From contig JABJGX010000035.1 in the NCBI GenBank assembly GCA_018662075.1, positions 1-8,222 on the forward strand: DNA of 8,222 bases. The letters are read 5' to 3'. Shown here in pieces: positions 1 to 4,252 of this stretch (its first letter is position 1; every line of letters starts with the position of its first letter). This DNA is from Candidatus Peregrinibacteria bacterium. Its GTDB lineage: Bacteria; Patescibacteriota; Gracilibacteria; Peribacterales; Peribacteraceae. The notes beneath the pieces were generated by a model. That model was not told where the DNA came from. It searched no databases and saw only the letters and a program-made list of their open reading frames with translations. The position numbers and the translations under genes are program-made.

Positions 1-215
1 ACTACTTTTCCACGACCGACTGCGCGAGTCTTACTTGGCATTCGCATGACGCGTACACTTGTTACCTCTACGTCGTAGAACTTTGTGAGAGCATTTCGTA
101 CATCAATCTTTGTTGATTTTGGCGCAACACGGATAGTGTATGTGCGATCGACACCCTTTAGGCGTTCAGCCTTCTCGGTAACGATAGCGCCGATGACAAC
201 TTGAGAGAGTTCCAT
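1..215 (-). CDS. rplW: 50S ribosomal protein L23, N-terminal 71 residues (cut by window edge)
   Basis: L23 binds 23S rRNA domain III beside the peptide exit tunnel and is the docking site for trigger factor and SRP. The minus-strand reading from the ATG at 215-213 begins MELSQVVIGAIVTEKA. It contains the family's N-terminal 'TEKA' segment (residues 13-16), the YTIRV beta strand (26-30), and the 'K.DVR.A' helix followed by 'VTSVRVMRMP' (51-60), where the rRNA-binding loop begins (K62, R64, R68, K70). Family length is about 95-100, so roughly a quarter is missing beyond base 1. The start is fixed by translational coupling: the last A of the rplD stop TAA is the A of this ATG (TAATG, one-base overlap). 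No Shine-Dalgarno is visible. It is the third gene of the rplC-rplD-rplW operon. Identification is from sequence pattern and gene order. Confidence 0.93.
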   Translation of the reverse strand, partial: MELSQVVIGAIVTEKAERLKGVDRTYTIRVAPKSTKIDVRNALTKFYDVEVTSVRVMRMPSKTRAVGRGKV

Positions 216-910
216 TATGTAGTAGCAGTAGTAGAAGTAGTAGTTTTCTTTTTAGGTGCTTCTTCAGTCTCTGTCTTTGTTTCCTTTCCGTGGATCTCCT
301 CGAGCTTCTTGATTGCATCAACCATGAAGACGATTTGACGGCTACCGAGTACATCCAAAGGATTTAGGTACTGGGCCATGACTGTGCGTACATTTGGAAT
401 GTTACGGACAGAGAGGTTAACAGAGGCATTGTTGTCTGCAGTGACGATGATGATCTTTCGACCAAGTTCCACTGGCATCTTTTCGAGCATCTTCTGAGCA
501 TCCTTAGTGTTGATTGCTTCTGGGTAGCTTTCGAGTCCGAAGATTGCTCCATTCTTAACCTGTAGAGACAAGCTGCTGACAAGAGCTGCACGACGCATCT
601 TCTTAGGCATTTCTAGTGTGAAGTTTGCGTTGCTCTTTGGTCCGAAGGCTTTGTTACCTCCACGAACGACTGGGCTACGGACTTGTCCACGACGGGCGCG
701 TCCTGTTCCCTTCTGTTGGTAGAGCTTACGAGTCGATCCGCTGATCTCTCCTCGTCCCTTTGTGTGTGCAACAGTGTTACGTACGTTACCCTGCTGGCGA
801 ATAACTGCCTGGTGCATAAGCCCCTCATTGATATTTGCTTCGAAGAGATCCTTCGGCAATGTAGCCGTTCCCTTCTTGGCGCCTGTGGAGGTGTATACAT
901 CAATAGTCAT
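215..910 (-). CDS. rplD: 50S ribosomal protein L4 with a low-complexity C-terminal extension
   Basis: L4 is an early-assembly 23S rRNA-binding protein whose extended loop lines the exit tunnel; in several bacteria it also autoregulates its own operon. The 231-residue product has the hallmark loop with GRGEISGSTRK (52-62), QQKGTGRARRG (65-75) and RSPVVRGG then AFGPK (78-92), followed by the 'KMRRAAL' helix. The globular C-terminal part (KIIIVTADNN, then NVRTVMAQYLNPLDVL) is intact. The family is normally about 205 residues. Here about 25 extra residues (around 207-231) form a charged stretch, KETKTETEEAPKKK, and then a Thr-rich tail encoded by the ACT triplet repeat. The start ATG at 910-908 overlaps the rplC stop by one base (TAATG), and the stop overlaps rplW the same way, so all three genes look translationally coupled. 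Whether the operon uses L4 autoregulation cannot be seen. Confidence 0.96.
   Translation of the reverse strand: MTIDVYTSTGAKKGTATLPKDLFEANINEGLMHQAVIRQQGNVRNTVAHTKGRGEISGSTRKLYQQKGTGRARRGQVRSPVVRGGNKAFGPKSNANFTLEMPKKMRRAALVSSLSLQVKNGAIFGLESYPEAINTKDAQKMLEKMPVELGRKIIIVTADNNASVNLSVRNIPNVRTVMAQYLNPLDVLGSRQIVFMVDAIKKLEEIHGKETKTETEEAPKKKTTTSTTATT
219..243. repeat. Interrupted GTA/TAC trinucleotide repeat at the 3' end of rplD
   Basis: Eight near-identical triplets (plus strand GTA GTA GCA GTA GTA GAA GTA GTA) lie just before the rplD stop. Read on the coding strand they are ACT codons with single TCT and GCT interruptions, giving the C-terminal Thr/Ser/Ala tract of L4. The sequence is microsatellite-like and could vary in copy number by slippage without breaking the frame. 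Confidence 0.75.
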
Positions 911-1524
911 TATGCAACTGGAGTATCTGAACTAAGAGTAACGAAGATGCGGCATCCATTTGGTCCAGGGACTGGTCCCCTTACCGCGATAACGCCTTTT
1001 TCTTCATCGATTTCCATAATTGTTCGCTTTTTAAGTGTGATTGTGTCGTTTCCCATTCGTCCTGGCATTTTCTTTCCTTTCATTACACGTCCTGGGAATT
1101 CGCACATACCGATAGAACCTGGCTTCCTGTGGTGATGTGAACCATGAGTTTCAGGACCACGAGAGAAGTTGTAACGCTTGATAACCCCCTGGAACCCTTT
1201 ACCCTTAGAAACACCTGTTAGGCGAACCTTAGCGTCCTTCTCGAAGCCAACGTGGTTGAGCTCTTTACCAGGCTCTAGTCCTTCTAGGCTGTCTACTTTC
1301 CACTCTTTGATCTGGCTGTATTTAGTGTGCTCGTTTCCTTTACGTGTCCTCCACATTTTTGGATTGATTCCAAGGACAACAGCGTCGTATCCGTCCTTAT
1401 TCTTAGATTTTGTACGAATAACGTGGTTAGGCTCTACTTGTAAGTAGGTAACAGCAACTGCTTCACCATTTTCAGTGAAGACTCGTGACATGCCTAGTTT
1501 TGTACAGATTCGTCCGTTACACAT
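910..1524 (-). CDS. rplC: 50S ribosomal protein L3
   Basis: L3 is one of the first proteins to bind 23S rRNA; its long loop reaches towards the peptidyl transferase centre. The 204-residue product matches the usual length of about 205-215. It starts MCNGRICTKLGMSRVF, the typical 'GRKVGMTQIF' opening, and carries VTGVSKGKGFQGVIKRYNF-type sequence (here LTGVSKGKGFQG, 102-113), ETHGSHHHRKPGSIG and PGRVMKGKKMPGRMGN. At the loop tip, where E. coli has GSIGQNQTPG with the PrmB-methylated glutamine, this protein has GSIGMCEFPG, so no glutamine is there to modify. It is the first gene of the operon as seen here, with no rpsJ between it and its promoter. The start is chosen by homology; a GAGG lies about 15 bases upstream, too far for a good Shine-Dalgarno. 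The stop overlaps the rplD start by one base. Confidence 0.96.
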   Translation of the reverse strand: MCNGRICTKLGMSRVFTENGEAVAVTYLQVEPNHVIRTKSKNKDGYDAVVLGINPKMWRTRKGNEHTKYSQIKEWKVDSLEGLEPGKELNHVGFEKDAKVRLTGVSKGKGFQGVIKRYNFSRGPETHGSHHHRKPGSIGMCEFPGRVMKGKKMPGRMGNDTITLKKRTIMEIDEEKGVIAVRGPVPGPNGCRIFVTLSSDTPVA

Positions 1525-1602
1525 AATATCTTGGAGGTTCCTCTGGTTCGCTTGGTCTTTTAGACGGCGGACTAGAACACAAGTACGTTATAAAGTGGGG
1601 GG

Positions 1603-1631
1603 AATATAAAGAGTAGAGGGGTATGGGTCAA
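1603..1631 (-). promoter_or_regulatory. Sigma70-type promoter of the rplC-rplD-rplW operon
   Basis: On the minus strand, TTGACC (1631-1626) and TATATT (1608-1603) are separated by exactly 17 bases, a near-consensus housekeeping promoter. Predicted transcription start is about base 1596, giving a leader of about 72 bases before rplC. The leader holds only short self-complementary stretches (GTCT-AAA-AGAC and GAGG-AA-CCTC), nothing clearly attenuator-like. Confidence 0.75.
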
Positions 1632-1680
1632 TAAAAAGAGTTGTTTCTTTTCTTACTATAAGTAGCTTCGCTTCTCTCTT

Positions 1681-1880
1681 GCCCCTTTTGCCTTGATGCA
1701 AAAGAGGCGAAAAAATCAATGCAGACTGAACGAGAGAGATTCGTCCTCAAACATGCAGTCTGCAAAAACGAGCGTCCGACACTGTAGTATGGACGAAGAT
1801 CACACCGCCTTACTCGTGTTTAGCGACGAAGAGCTAAGTTGCCGCAGCAAGCTTAGTCGAGGAGCGCACGCTTAGTCCTC
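1681..1880 (+). other. Highly structured intergenic element, candidate non-coding RNA or dispersed repeat
   Basis: This 200-base stretch packs at least six good stem-loops. They are: 1681-1691 with 1698-1708 (11 bp, one mismatch); 1720-1728 with 1756-1764 (9 bp, TGCAGACTG/CAGTCTGCA, perfect); 1768-1772 with 1813-1817, enclosing 1773-1777 with 1791-1795 (CGTCC/GGACG); 1820-1824 with 1833-1837 (TTAGC/GCTAA); 1834-1842 with 1847-1856 (CTAAGTTGC, CGCA loop, one bulged G); and 1859-1863 with 1876-1880 (GAGGA/TCCTC), followed by a T-rich run. The last stem plus T-run resembles an end of transcript on the plus strand. A 60-codon open frame spans 1693-1875, but it has no ribosome site and its composition is explained by the stems, so it is not called a gene. 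It does not match RNase P, tmRNA, SRP or 6S RNA signatures known to me. The opening CCTTGATGCAAAA...AAATCAA pattern reminds me of intergenic repeats in Bacteroidetes genomes (memory only). Confidence 0.45.
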
Positions 1881-1922
1881 TCTTTATTTCTTCGTTCATA
1901 TCAGTGGCGAAGATTTTTGGTT

Positions 1923-1942
1923 ACTTTTGATCTTTCAAAAGT
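1923..1942. repeat. Perfect 8-bp hairpin upstream of the RHH gene
   Basis: ACTTTTGA (1923-1930), a TCTT loop and TCAAAAGT (1935-1942) form a perfect stem. It is preceded by a T-run (1914-1918) and lies about 40 bases downstream of the structured element, so it may be that element's right boundary. There is no T-run after the stem on the plus strand; on the minus strand the bases after the stem read AACCAAAAAT, so it is not a convincing intrinsic terminator in either direction. The rest of 1881-1980 holds nothing recognisable. Confidence 0.4.
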
Positions 1943-1980
1943 TACAAAGAGATAGCGAAGCCTATTGCTGCAATATCTTT

Positions 1981-2010
1981 TGTATGACAAATGCTATACA
2001 ATGTCATACA
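1981..2010 (+). promoter_or_regulatory. Extended -10 promoter inside a perfect 9-bp inverted-repeat operator
   Basis: TGTATGACA (1981-1989) and TGTCATACA (2002-2010) are perfect inverted repeats with a 12-base spacer. The spacer contains an extended -10 box, TGCTATACA (1992-2000). A dimeric repressor bound here would cover the -10 box directly. Predicted start is about 2007, a leader of about 19 bases to the ATG at 2026. The arrangement is typical of autoregulated antitoxin-type ribbon-helix-helix genes; autoregulation by the adjacent gene is inferred. Confidence 0.65.
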
Positions 2011-2025
2011 TTCCCCAAACTAACC

Positions 2026-2187
2026 ATGCCAGAAACCGATGCAATACTATCAACAAGAATCTCCCCTCGTATAAAGCTAGCCGCAGAACGCCAAAGTAAA
2101 CGCGACGAGCTGTCTCTAAGTGATGTCACTCGCATGCTCCTTAAAGCTTATGCCAAAGGAGACATCAAAATCAGCGTGTCGCAATAG
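2026..2187 (+). CDS. Small ribbon-helix-helix DNA-binding protein (RelB/DinJ antitoxin-like, no toxin partner)
   Basis: This is a 53-residue protein starting MPETDAILSTRISPRIKL. Its pattern fits the ribbon-helix-helix fold: an N-terminal strand (AILSTRIS, 6-13), helix one (RIKLAAERQSKR, 15-26), the turn ELSLSD (28-33) and helix two (VTRMLLKAYAKG, 34-45). The '(L)SLSD.. R.LL' helix-two start is seen in RelB/DinJ/ParD antitoxins and small autorepressors. The ATG at 2026 was chosen because it starts the domain and lies just after a promoter with a perfect palindrome; longer upstream readings run through that promoter. There is no Shine-Dalgarno. Antitoxin genes are usually followed by a toxin gene, but downstream DNA is the tail of a broken gene on the other strand, overlapping this one by 17 bases. 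It may be an orphan antitoxin, a remnant of a toxin-antitoxin pair, or a stand-alone repressor. Confidence 0.7.
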   Translation: MPETDAILSTRISPRIKLAAERQSKRDELSLSDVTRMLLKAYAKGDIKISVSQ

Positions 2188-2517
2188 TCTCTACGACTCC
2201 ATCTTTATATGTCTTGGTCTTTGCGTTACTAAACTTTGGCAGCGGCATCGAAATCCCTGAACCAAGTGCTACTGGCATTTCAAATATCATATATGTATCA
2301 ATAAGATCTGCCTTAACGCACTGCGCAACAACACCTGCACCACCAAGTAGCCAGACGTCTTTGATCCCATAGCTATGGAACCAATGGTTTTTACGAAGTC
2401 GTGATATCCGTAGTCCTCACCGTCTTTACCAAACTCTTCTAGCCACTCTACTCCCCCATCTGCCGTAGCAATAAAGCCATCTTTGCTGGTAGTGATATAG
2501 AGAACGAGTTTTGACAT
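2171..2517 (-). pseudogene. Dihydrofolate reductase-like (RibD C-terminal domain) gene, internally deleted and frameshifted
   Basis: The 5' part, from the ATG at 2517-2515, reads MSKLVLYITTSKDGFIA, then DGGVEWLEEFG, GEDYGY and IGSIAMGSKT (to about residue 54). This matches the N-terminal NADPH/substrate region of the YyaP/RibD_C dihydrofolate-reductase-like family. That frame then degrades and stops at 2287. In another frame the family's C-terminal part appears: IKDVWLLGGAGVVAQ, ADLIDTY, FEMPVALGSGI and a terminal VETIATR before the stop at 2173-2171. Together about 120 residues remain of a family that is normally about 175-190, so around 50-60 residues between 'MGSKT' and 'KDVWLLGG' are missing and the frame is shifted. 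The overlap TCAAAGACG (2356-2364) codes sensibly in both frames, which suggests deletion between short direct repeats. The truncated product would lack the central fold and is probably inactive. The remnant's 3' end overlaps the RHH gene's 3' end. Confidence 0.75.
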
Positions 2518-2532
2518 AGAAATAGCATACAT

Positions 2533-2562
2533 AAAAACAGGACACCCCACCCAGAGTGCCCT
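2533..2562 (-). terminator. Rho-independent terminator after the Cys-rich gene
   Basis: On the minus strand, AGGGCACTC (2562-2554) pairs with GGGTGTCCT (2547-2539): 9 bp with two G-U pairs and a 6-base loop. A TTTTT run (2537-2533) follows after one G. It lies 22 bases after the Cys-rich gene's stop and just before the broken reductase gene, separating the two. Confidence 0.7.
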
Positions 2563-2584
2563 CTTTATCAGTGACAGTAGTTTC

Positions 2585-2755
2585 TTAACTGCAACCACAA
2601 CCATCTTGCTCTTCTGCGCTTTTCTCAGCACATTTCTCAGCGCCCATCTCTTTGCACTTTTCAGCACATTCCTTGCACTTGTCGCAAGTACAACCTTCTG
2701 GACACTTCTTGCTCTCATTAGAGCAGCTTTCGTCCTTATTTGAACAACATCCCAT
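2585..2755 (-). CDS. Cysteine-rich metallothionein-like small protein
   Basis: This is a 56-residue open frame from the ATG at 2755-2753 to the TAA at 2587-2585. It has 12 cysteines (21%): C3, C4, C11, C18, C22, C24, C27, C30, C34, C42, C53 and C55. The core is C-x-C-x2-C-x2-C-x3-C (22-34), and the protein begins MGCC and ends CGCS. Lysine and glutamate fill most other positions, with a loose AEKC repeat at 31-34, 39-42 and, as AEKS, 43-46. There are no aromatic residues and no membrane segment. This composition is that of a soluble metal- or thiol-binding peptide such as a metallothionein. It is not a clear match to the SmtA/BmtA family, so metal binding is inferred. It has its own promoter (TTTACA, 17, TACAAT) overlapped by palindromes, and a terminator downstream, so it is a single-gene transcript divergent from the HxlR-type regulator. 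No Shine-Dalgarno is seen. A longer overlapping frame on the same strand (2287-2718) covers this DNA but is spurious here. Confidence 0.75.
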   Translation of the reverse strand: MGCCSNKDESCSNESKKCPEGCTCDKCKECAEKCKEMGAEKCAEKSAEEQDGCGCS

Positions 2756-2785
2756 AAATATGTGGGGTAGGAAATAACATGACTA

Positions 2786-2814
2786 ATTGTATCTAAGTCG
2801 GTTACTTTTGTAAA
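2786..2814 (-). promoter_or_regulatory. Promoter of the Cys-rich gene
   Basis: On the minus strand, -35 TTTACA (2814-2809) and -10 TACAAT (2791-2786) are separated by 17 bases, each five of six consensus positions. Predicted start is about 2779, giving a leader of about 24 bases. The -35 box lies within the palindromic operator DNA at 2801-2824. Confidence 0.65.
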
Positions 2815-2832
2815 GTGACTTTACTATAGTAA
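2801..2832. promoter_or_regulatory. Overlapping palindromic operator sites in the divergent Cys-rich/hxlR region
   Basis: Three overlapping dyads occur here. GTTACTTT (2801-2808) and AAAGTGAC (2812-2819) match at 7 of 8 positions around a 3-base spacer. GTAAAG-TGA-CTTTAC spans 2810-2824 and is perfect. TTACTATAGTAA (2821-2832) is a perfect 12-base palindrome. Shared half-sites are TTACT and AGTAA-like. They cover the -35 of the Cys-rich gene and lie just upstream of the hxlR core promoter, so a bound regulator could act on both genes. HxlR/DUF24 regulators typically bind dyads of this kind in divergent regions; which dyad is used is unknown. Confidence 0.65.
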
Positions 2833-2860
2833 TTAAGTAGTCTTCTGCATCGAAATAGTG

Positions 2861-2866
2861 TATTAT
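2861..2866 (+). promoter_or_regulatory. -10 box for a probably leaderless hxlR-type transcript
   Basis: TATTAT (five of six consensus) ends 7 bases before the ATG at 2874, which places the expected transcription start at or next to the start codon. No good -35 box lies at the expected distance, and no Shine-Dalgarno is present. Confidence 0.45.
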
Positions 2867-2873
2867 AGCTCAT

Positions 2874-3194
2874 ATGCCTAAGAAAAAGCCATCCTCGTGC
2901 GATTGCCCTATCTATGGGATTATCGATTTTTGTTCTAAAAAGTGGGCTATGCACATTTTGCGATGCGTTGCAGACGAAAAGAGCATGCGTTTTTGTGAGA
3001 TCAAGGAAGCACTTCCAGAGATCAACTCTCGCATTCTCTCGGAGCGCCTTACAGAACTAGAGGAAGAAGGACTGATAAAGAGAAAAGTGACAGACGGGAA
3101 GCCTATTTGTATTGAATATAGTATTACTGAAAAGGGATCAGACCTTCAGAGTGTCTTTAAAGGGTTTTGTAAATGGGGGCAGAAATGGAAATAG
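2874..3194 (+). CDS. HxlR-family (DUF24) winged-helix transcriptional regulator, cysteine-rich
   Basis: HxlR/DUF24 proteins are small dimeric MarR-like winged-helix regulators, several of which sense electrophiles, oxidants or thiol stress through cysteine. This 106-residue product shows the whole family pattern: the N-terminal CDCPIYGIIDFCSKKWAMHI (9-28, family 'CP....... GKW...IL'), RFCEIKEALPEIN (39-51), SRILSERLTELEEEGLIKRK (52-71, the recognition helix and start of the wing), then IEYSITEKG (80-88) and the C-terminal dimer helix. The family-conserved N-terminal cysteine of the CP motif is C11, the position that acts as redox switch in YodB-type members. There are six more cysteines (C9, C20, C31, C41, C79, C99), unusually many for the family. 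It is divergent from the Cys-rich gene across palindromic sites, so control of that gene and of itself is the obvious inference. The inducer is unknown. Confidence 0.9.
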   Translation: MPKKKPSSCDCPIYGIIDFCSKKWAMHILRCVADEKSMRFCEIKEALPEINSRILSERLTELEEEGLIKRKVTDGKPICIEYSITEKGSDLQSVFKGFCKWGQKWK

Positions 3195-3288
3195 AAAAGT
3201 ATTAAGGGATGAGTATTAAGTATTATGGGAAATTCTTTGCGGATCACTTGTGCCCCTAATACTTACCCCTTAATACCTAATACTTATT
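3195..3288. repeat. Large imperfect inverted repeat built from GTATTAAGG-type units, between convergent genes
   Basis: The left arm (about 3195-3225) contains AGTATTAAGGG, then GAGTATTAAGTATTA. The right arm (3257-3287) is its approximate reverse complement, TAATACTTACCCCTTAATAC and then CTAATACTTA. A 20-base core matches at 18 positions. The arms flank about 31 unpaired bases. It fills the gap between the hxlR stop and the stop of the MerT-like gene and could act as a two-way transcription end or mRNA-stabilising hairpin. The same unit recurs at 5021-5058. Confidence 0.6.
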
Positions 3289-3654
3289 TTATGCCCACAA
3301 ATCCAACCAAACCCCAGCATAATGCACAACAACGTACAAAAAGAAGATGTAGCCAGCAACTGCGGCAAATAAACTGACAAGAACTGTATTGATAATCTCT
3401 TTCTGATGCCTCTTCGCTGCATCCAACGTACACACTCCTTTCTTACGAAAGTGCAGCACGAGTGCGATGACTAACAAAAGAAGACCAACACTGCGGAAGA
3501 TCCATTTGTTCTCTCCATATAAAGTATCTGCCAGCGAGCTTGCGAACGTCACAGTACTCAGTCCCAGTAGCACAATCACAACAGAGCTAAGGCAACAAAG
3601 CGATGCTCCGACTACTGGTAGCCATGTGAGTTTTAAGATTTCTTTTAGTTTCAT
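3289..3654 (-). CDS. MerT-like small three-helix membrane protein (putative metal ion transporter)
   Basis: This is a 121-residue membrane protein with three hydrophobic segments: about 11-38 (with the adjacent pair C20-C21), about 52-69 (WIFRSVGLLLLVIALVLHF region) and about 88-110. This is the layout of MerT mercuric-ion transporters: about 116 residues, three helices, a Cys-Cys pair in helix one in an 'A..CC' context, and cysteine(s) in the cytoplasmic loop between helices two and three. Here that loop has a single cysteine, C75, in KKGVCTLD. The family is known to pass Hg(II) inward; this member may carry another soft metal or have drifted in function. No merA, merP or merR was seen. The ATG at 3654 was chosen because the longer frame (to 3816) only overlaps the nuclease gene, while a TGCTATACT promoter box ends 6 bases before this ATG. 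It is downstream of the nuclease gene (25-base gap) and close to the Cys-rich/HxlR pair. Confidence 0.65.
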   Translation of the reverse strand: MKLKEILKLTWLPVVGASLCCLSSVVIVLLGLSTVTFASSLADTLYGENKWIFRSVGLLLLVIALVLHFRKKGVCTLDAAKRHQKEIINTVLVSLFAAVAGYIFFLYVVVHYAGVWLDLWA

Positions 3655-3660
3655 ACGTGT

Positions 3661-3669
3661 AGTATAGCA
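3661..3669 (-). promoter_or_regulatory. Extended -10 box for a leaderless MerT-like transcript
   Basis: TGCTATACT reads on the minus strand at 3669-3661, ending 6 bases before the ATG at 3654, so transcription should begin at the start codon. It lies in the 25-base gap after the nuclease gene. The MerT-like gene can therefore be transcribed on its own. Confidence 0.6.
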
Positions 3670-3679
3670 GTGATATAGA

Positions 3680-4156
3680 TTACGAGTCACACTCACCCCA
3701 CAGTCCAACACCAACTCTCTGAGCTTTGAGCTCAACTCCTTTATACTCCTCTGCACGTGGATGCTCGAACCACGGATAATTTCTAGCATATCCATCATGA
3801 AGAAGTTGTAAGCCAATATCTACACCATCGATATGAACGTATCGAAGTAATCGATCATACTTATCACGGTCATCCCCTGGTTGTTCTTGTAAGACAATTT
3901 CTACATCAGAAATAAGCTTTCGCAGATACATTGTTGCTTCATCAAAATAACATTCTTCGTATTCTGGTGTATCAATCCCGATGATGCGAACTGTTTCCTC
4001 TGTTCCATCCTTTAAAAGCACTTCAATAGTATCGCCATCTATAATGCGGTAAACAGTAGATGATTCTGGGATAAACGGTGCATTAAAAACGTCTGACTGC
4101 GACGAACAACTTGTAAGAAGTATTGCCCACAGAGTAATGCATATAGATCGGTTCAT
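3680..4156 (-). CDS. Staphylococcal-nuclease-like (thermonuclease) lipoprotein
   Basis: This is a 158-residue protein of the SNase family, Ca2+-dependent enzymes that cut DNA and RNA. A short signal peptide (residues 1-16, hydrophobic 5-14) ends in the lipobox LLTSC, with the lipidated cysteine at C17, so the mature enzyme is probably anchored outside the cell membrane. The nuclease domain follows: YRIIDGDTIEV (36-46), VRIIGIDTPE (56-65) and DKYDRLLRYV (98-107). Residues matching the Staphylococcus catalytic set are D42, R57, D62, T63, E65 and R102, so it looks active. The domain ends with the usual GLWGEC (151-156). For a host-dependent small cell, an extracellular nuclease would fit nucleotide scavenging; that role is inferred. 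The start is supported by the signal peptide and by an extended -10 box 7 bases upstream. Confidence 0.9.
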   Translation of the reverse strand: MNRSICITLWAILLTSCSSQSDVFNAPFIPESSTVYRIIDGDTIEVLLKDGTEETVRIIGIDTPEYEECYFDEATMYLRKLISDVEIVLQEQPGDDRDKYDRLLRYVHIDGVDIGLQLLHDGYARNYPWFEHPRAEEYKGVELKAQRVGVGLWGECDS

Positions 4157-4163
4157 ACCGCAG

Positions 4164-4172
4164 AGTATAGCA
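4164..4172 (-). promoter_or_regulatory. Extended -10 box for a leaderless nuclease transcript
   Basis: TGCTATACT on the minus strand (4172-4164) is identical to the box before the MerT-like gene. It ends 7 bases before the nuclease ATG at 4156. No convincing -35 box is present, as is common for extended -10 promoters. Confidence 0.6.
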
Positions 4173-4240
4173 GGAACTCTTATTGACCTTTCGATAGCTA
4201 AAGCAGAGGATACATATAGACGATCTTTTCATCTCTGTAC

Positions 4241-4247
4241 AAGGAGG
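4241..4247 (+). promoter_or_regulatory. Perfect Shine-Dalgarno sequence
   Basis: AAGGAGG lies 5 bases before the ATG at 4253 and fixes that start. It is the only strong Shine-Dalgarno seen before any gene in the window. Confidence 0.8.
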
Positions 4248-4252
4248 CAGTC

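Noticed and set aside
683..1135. 150-codon plus-strand open frame across rplC/rplD
   Set aside because: It lies antisense to two certain ribosomal protein genes, and its translation has no recognisable fold.
1653..1665. TTACTATAAGTAG as a second HxlR-type operator near the rplC promoter
   Set aside because: It resembles TTACTATAGTAA at 2821-2832, but the dyad is broken by an extra base and the DNA is AT-rich, so chance is likely.
1681..1714. Intrinsic terminator at the first stem of the structured element
   Set aside because: The stem is strong, but an A-run follows it on the plus strand and on the minus strand the T-run lies before the stem, so neither direction has the right order.
1693..1875. 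60-codon open frame in the structured intergenic element
   Set aside because: It has no ribosome site or promoter of the local type, and its sequence is dictated by the overlapping stems. Non-coding structure explains it better.
2287..2718. 143-codon minus-strand frame joining the Cys-rich region to the reductase remnant
   Set aside because: Only its last 76 codons (from 2517) are reductase-like. The upstream part is a shifted reading of the Cys-rich gene and runs through its terminator.
3655..3816. N-terminal extension of the MerT-like protein to an ATG at 3816
   Set aside because: It overlaps the end of the nuclease gene in another frame, and its residues are not membrane-protein-like. 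The ATG at 3654 follows a promoter box.
4183..4220. TTGACC near TATAGA/GATACA as a promoter for the small membrane protein gene
   Set aside because: TTGACC has the right sequence, but every -10-like hexamer after it lies at 20 bases or more, outside the normal spacing.
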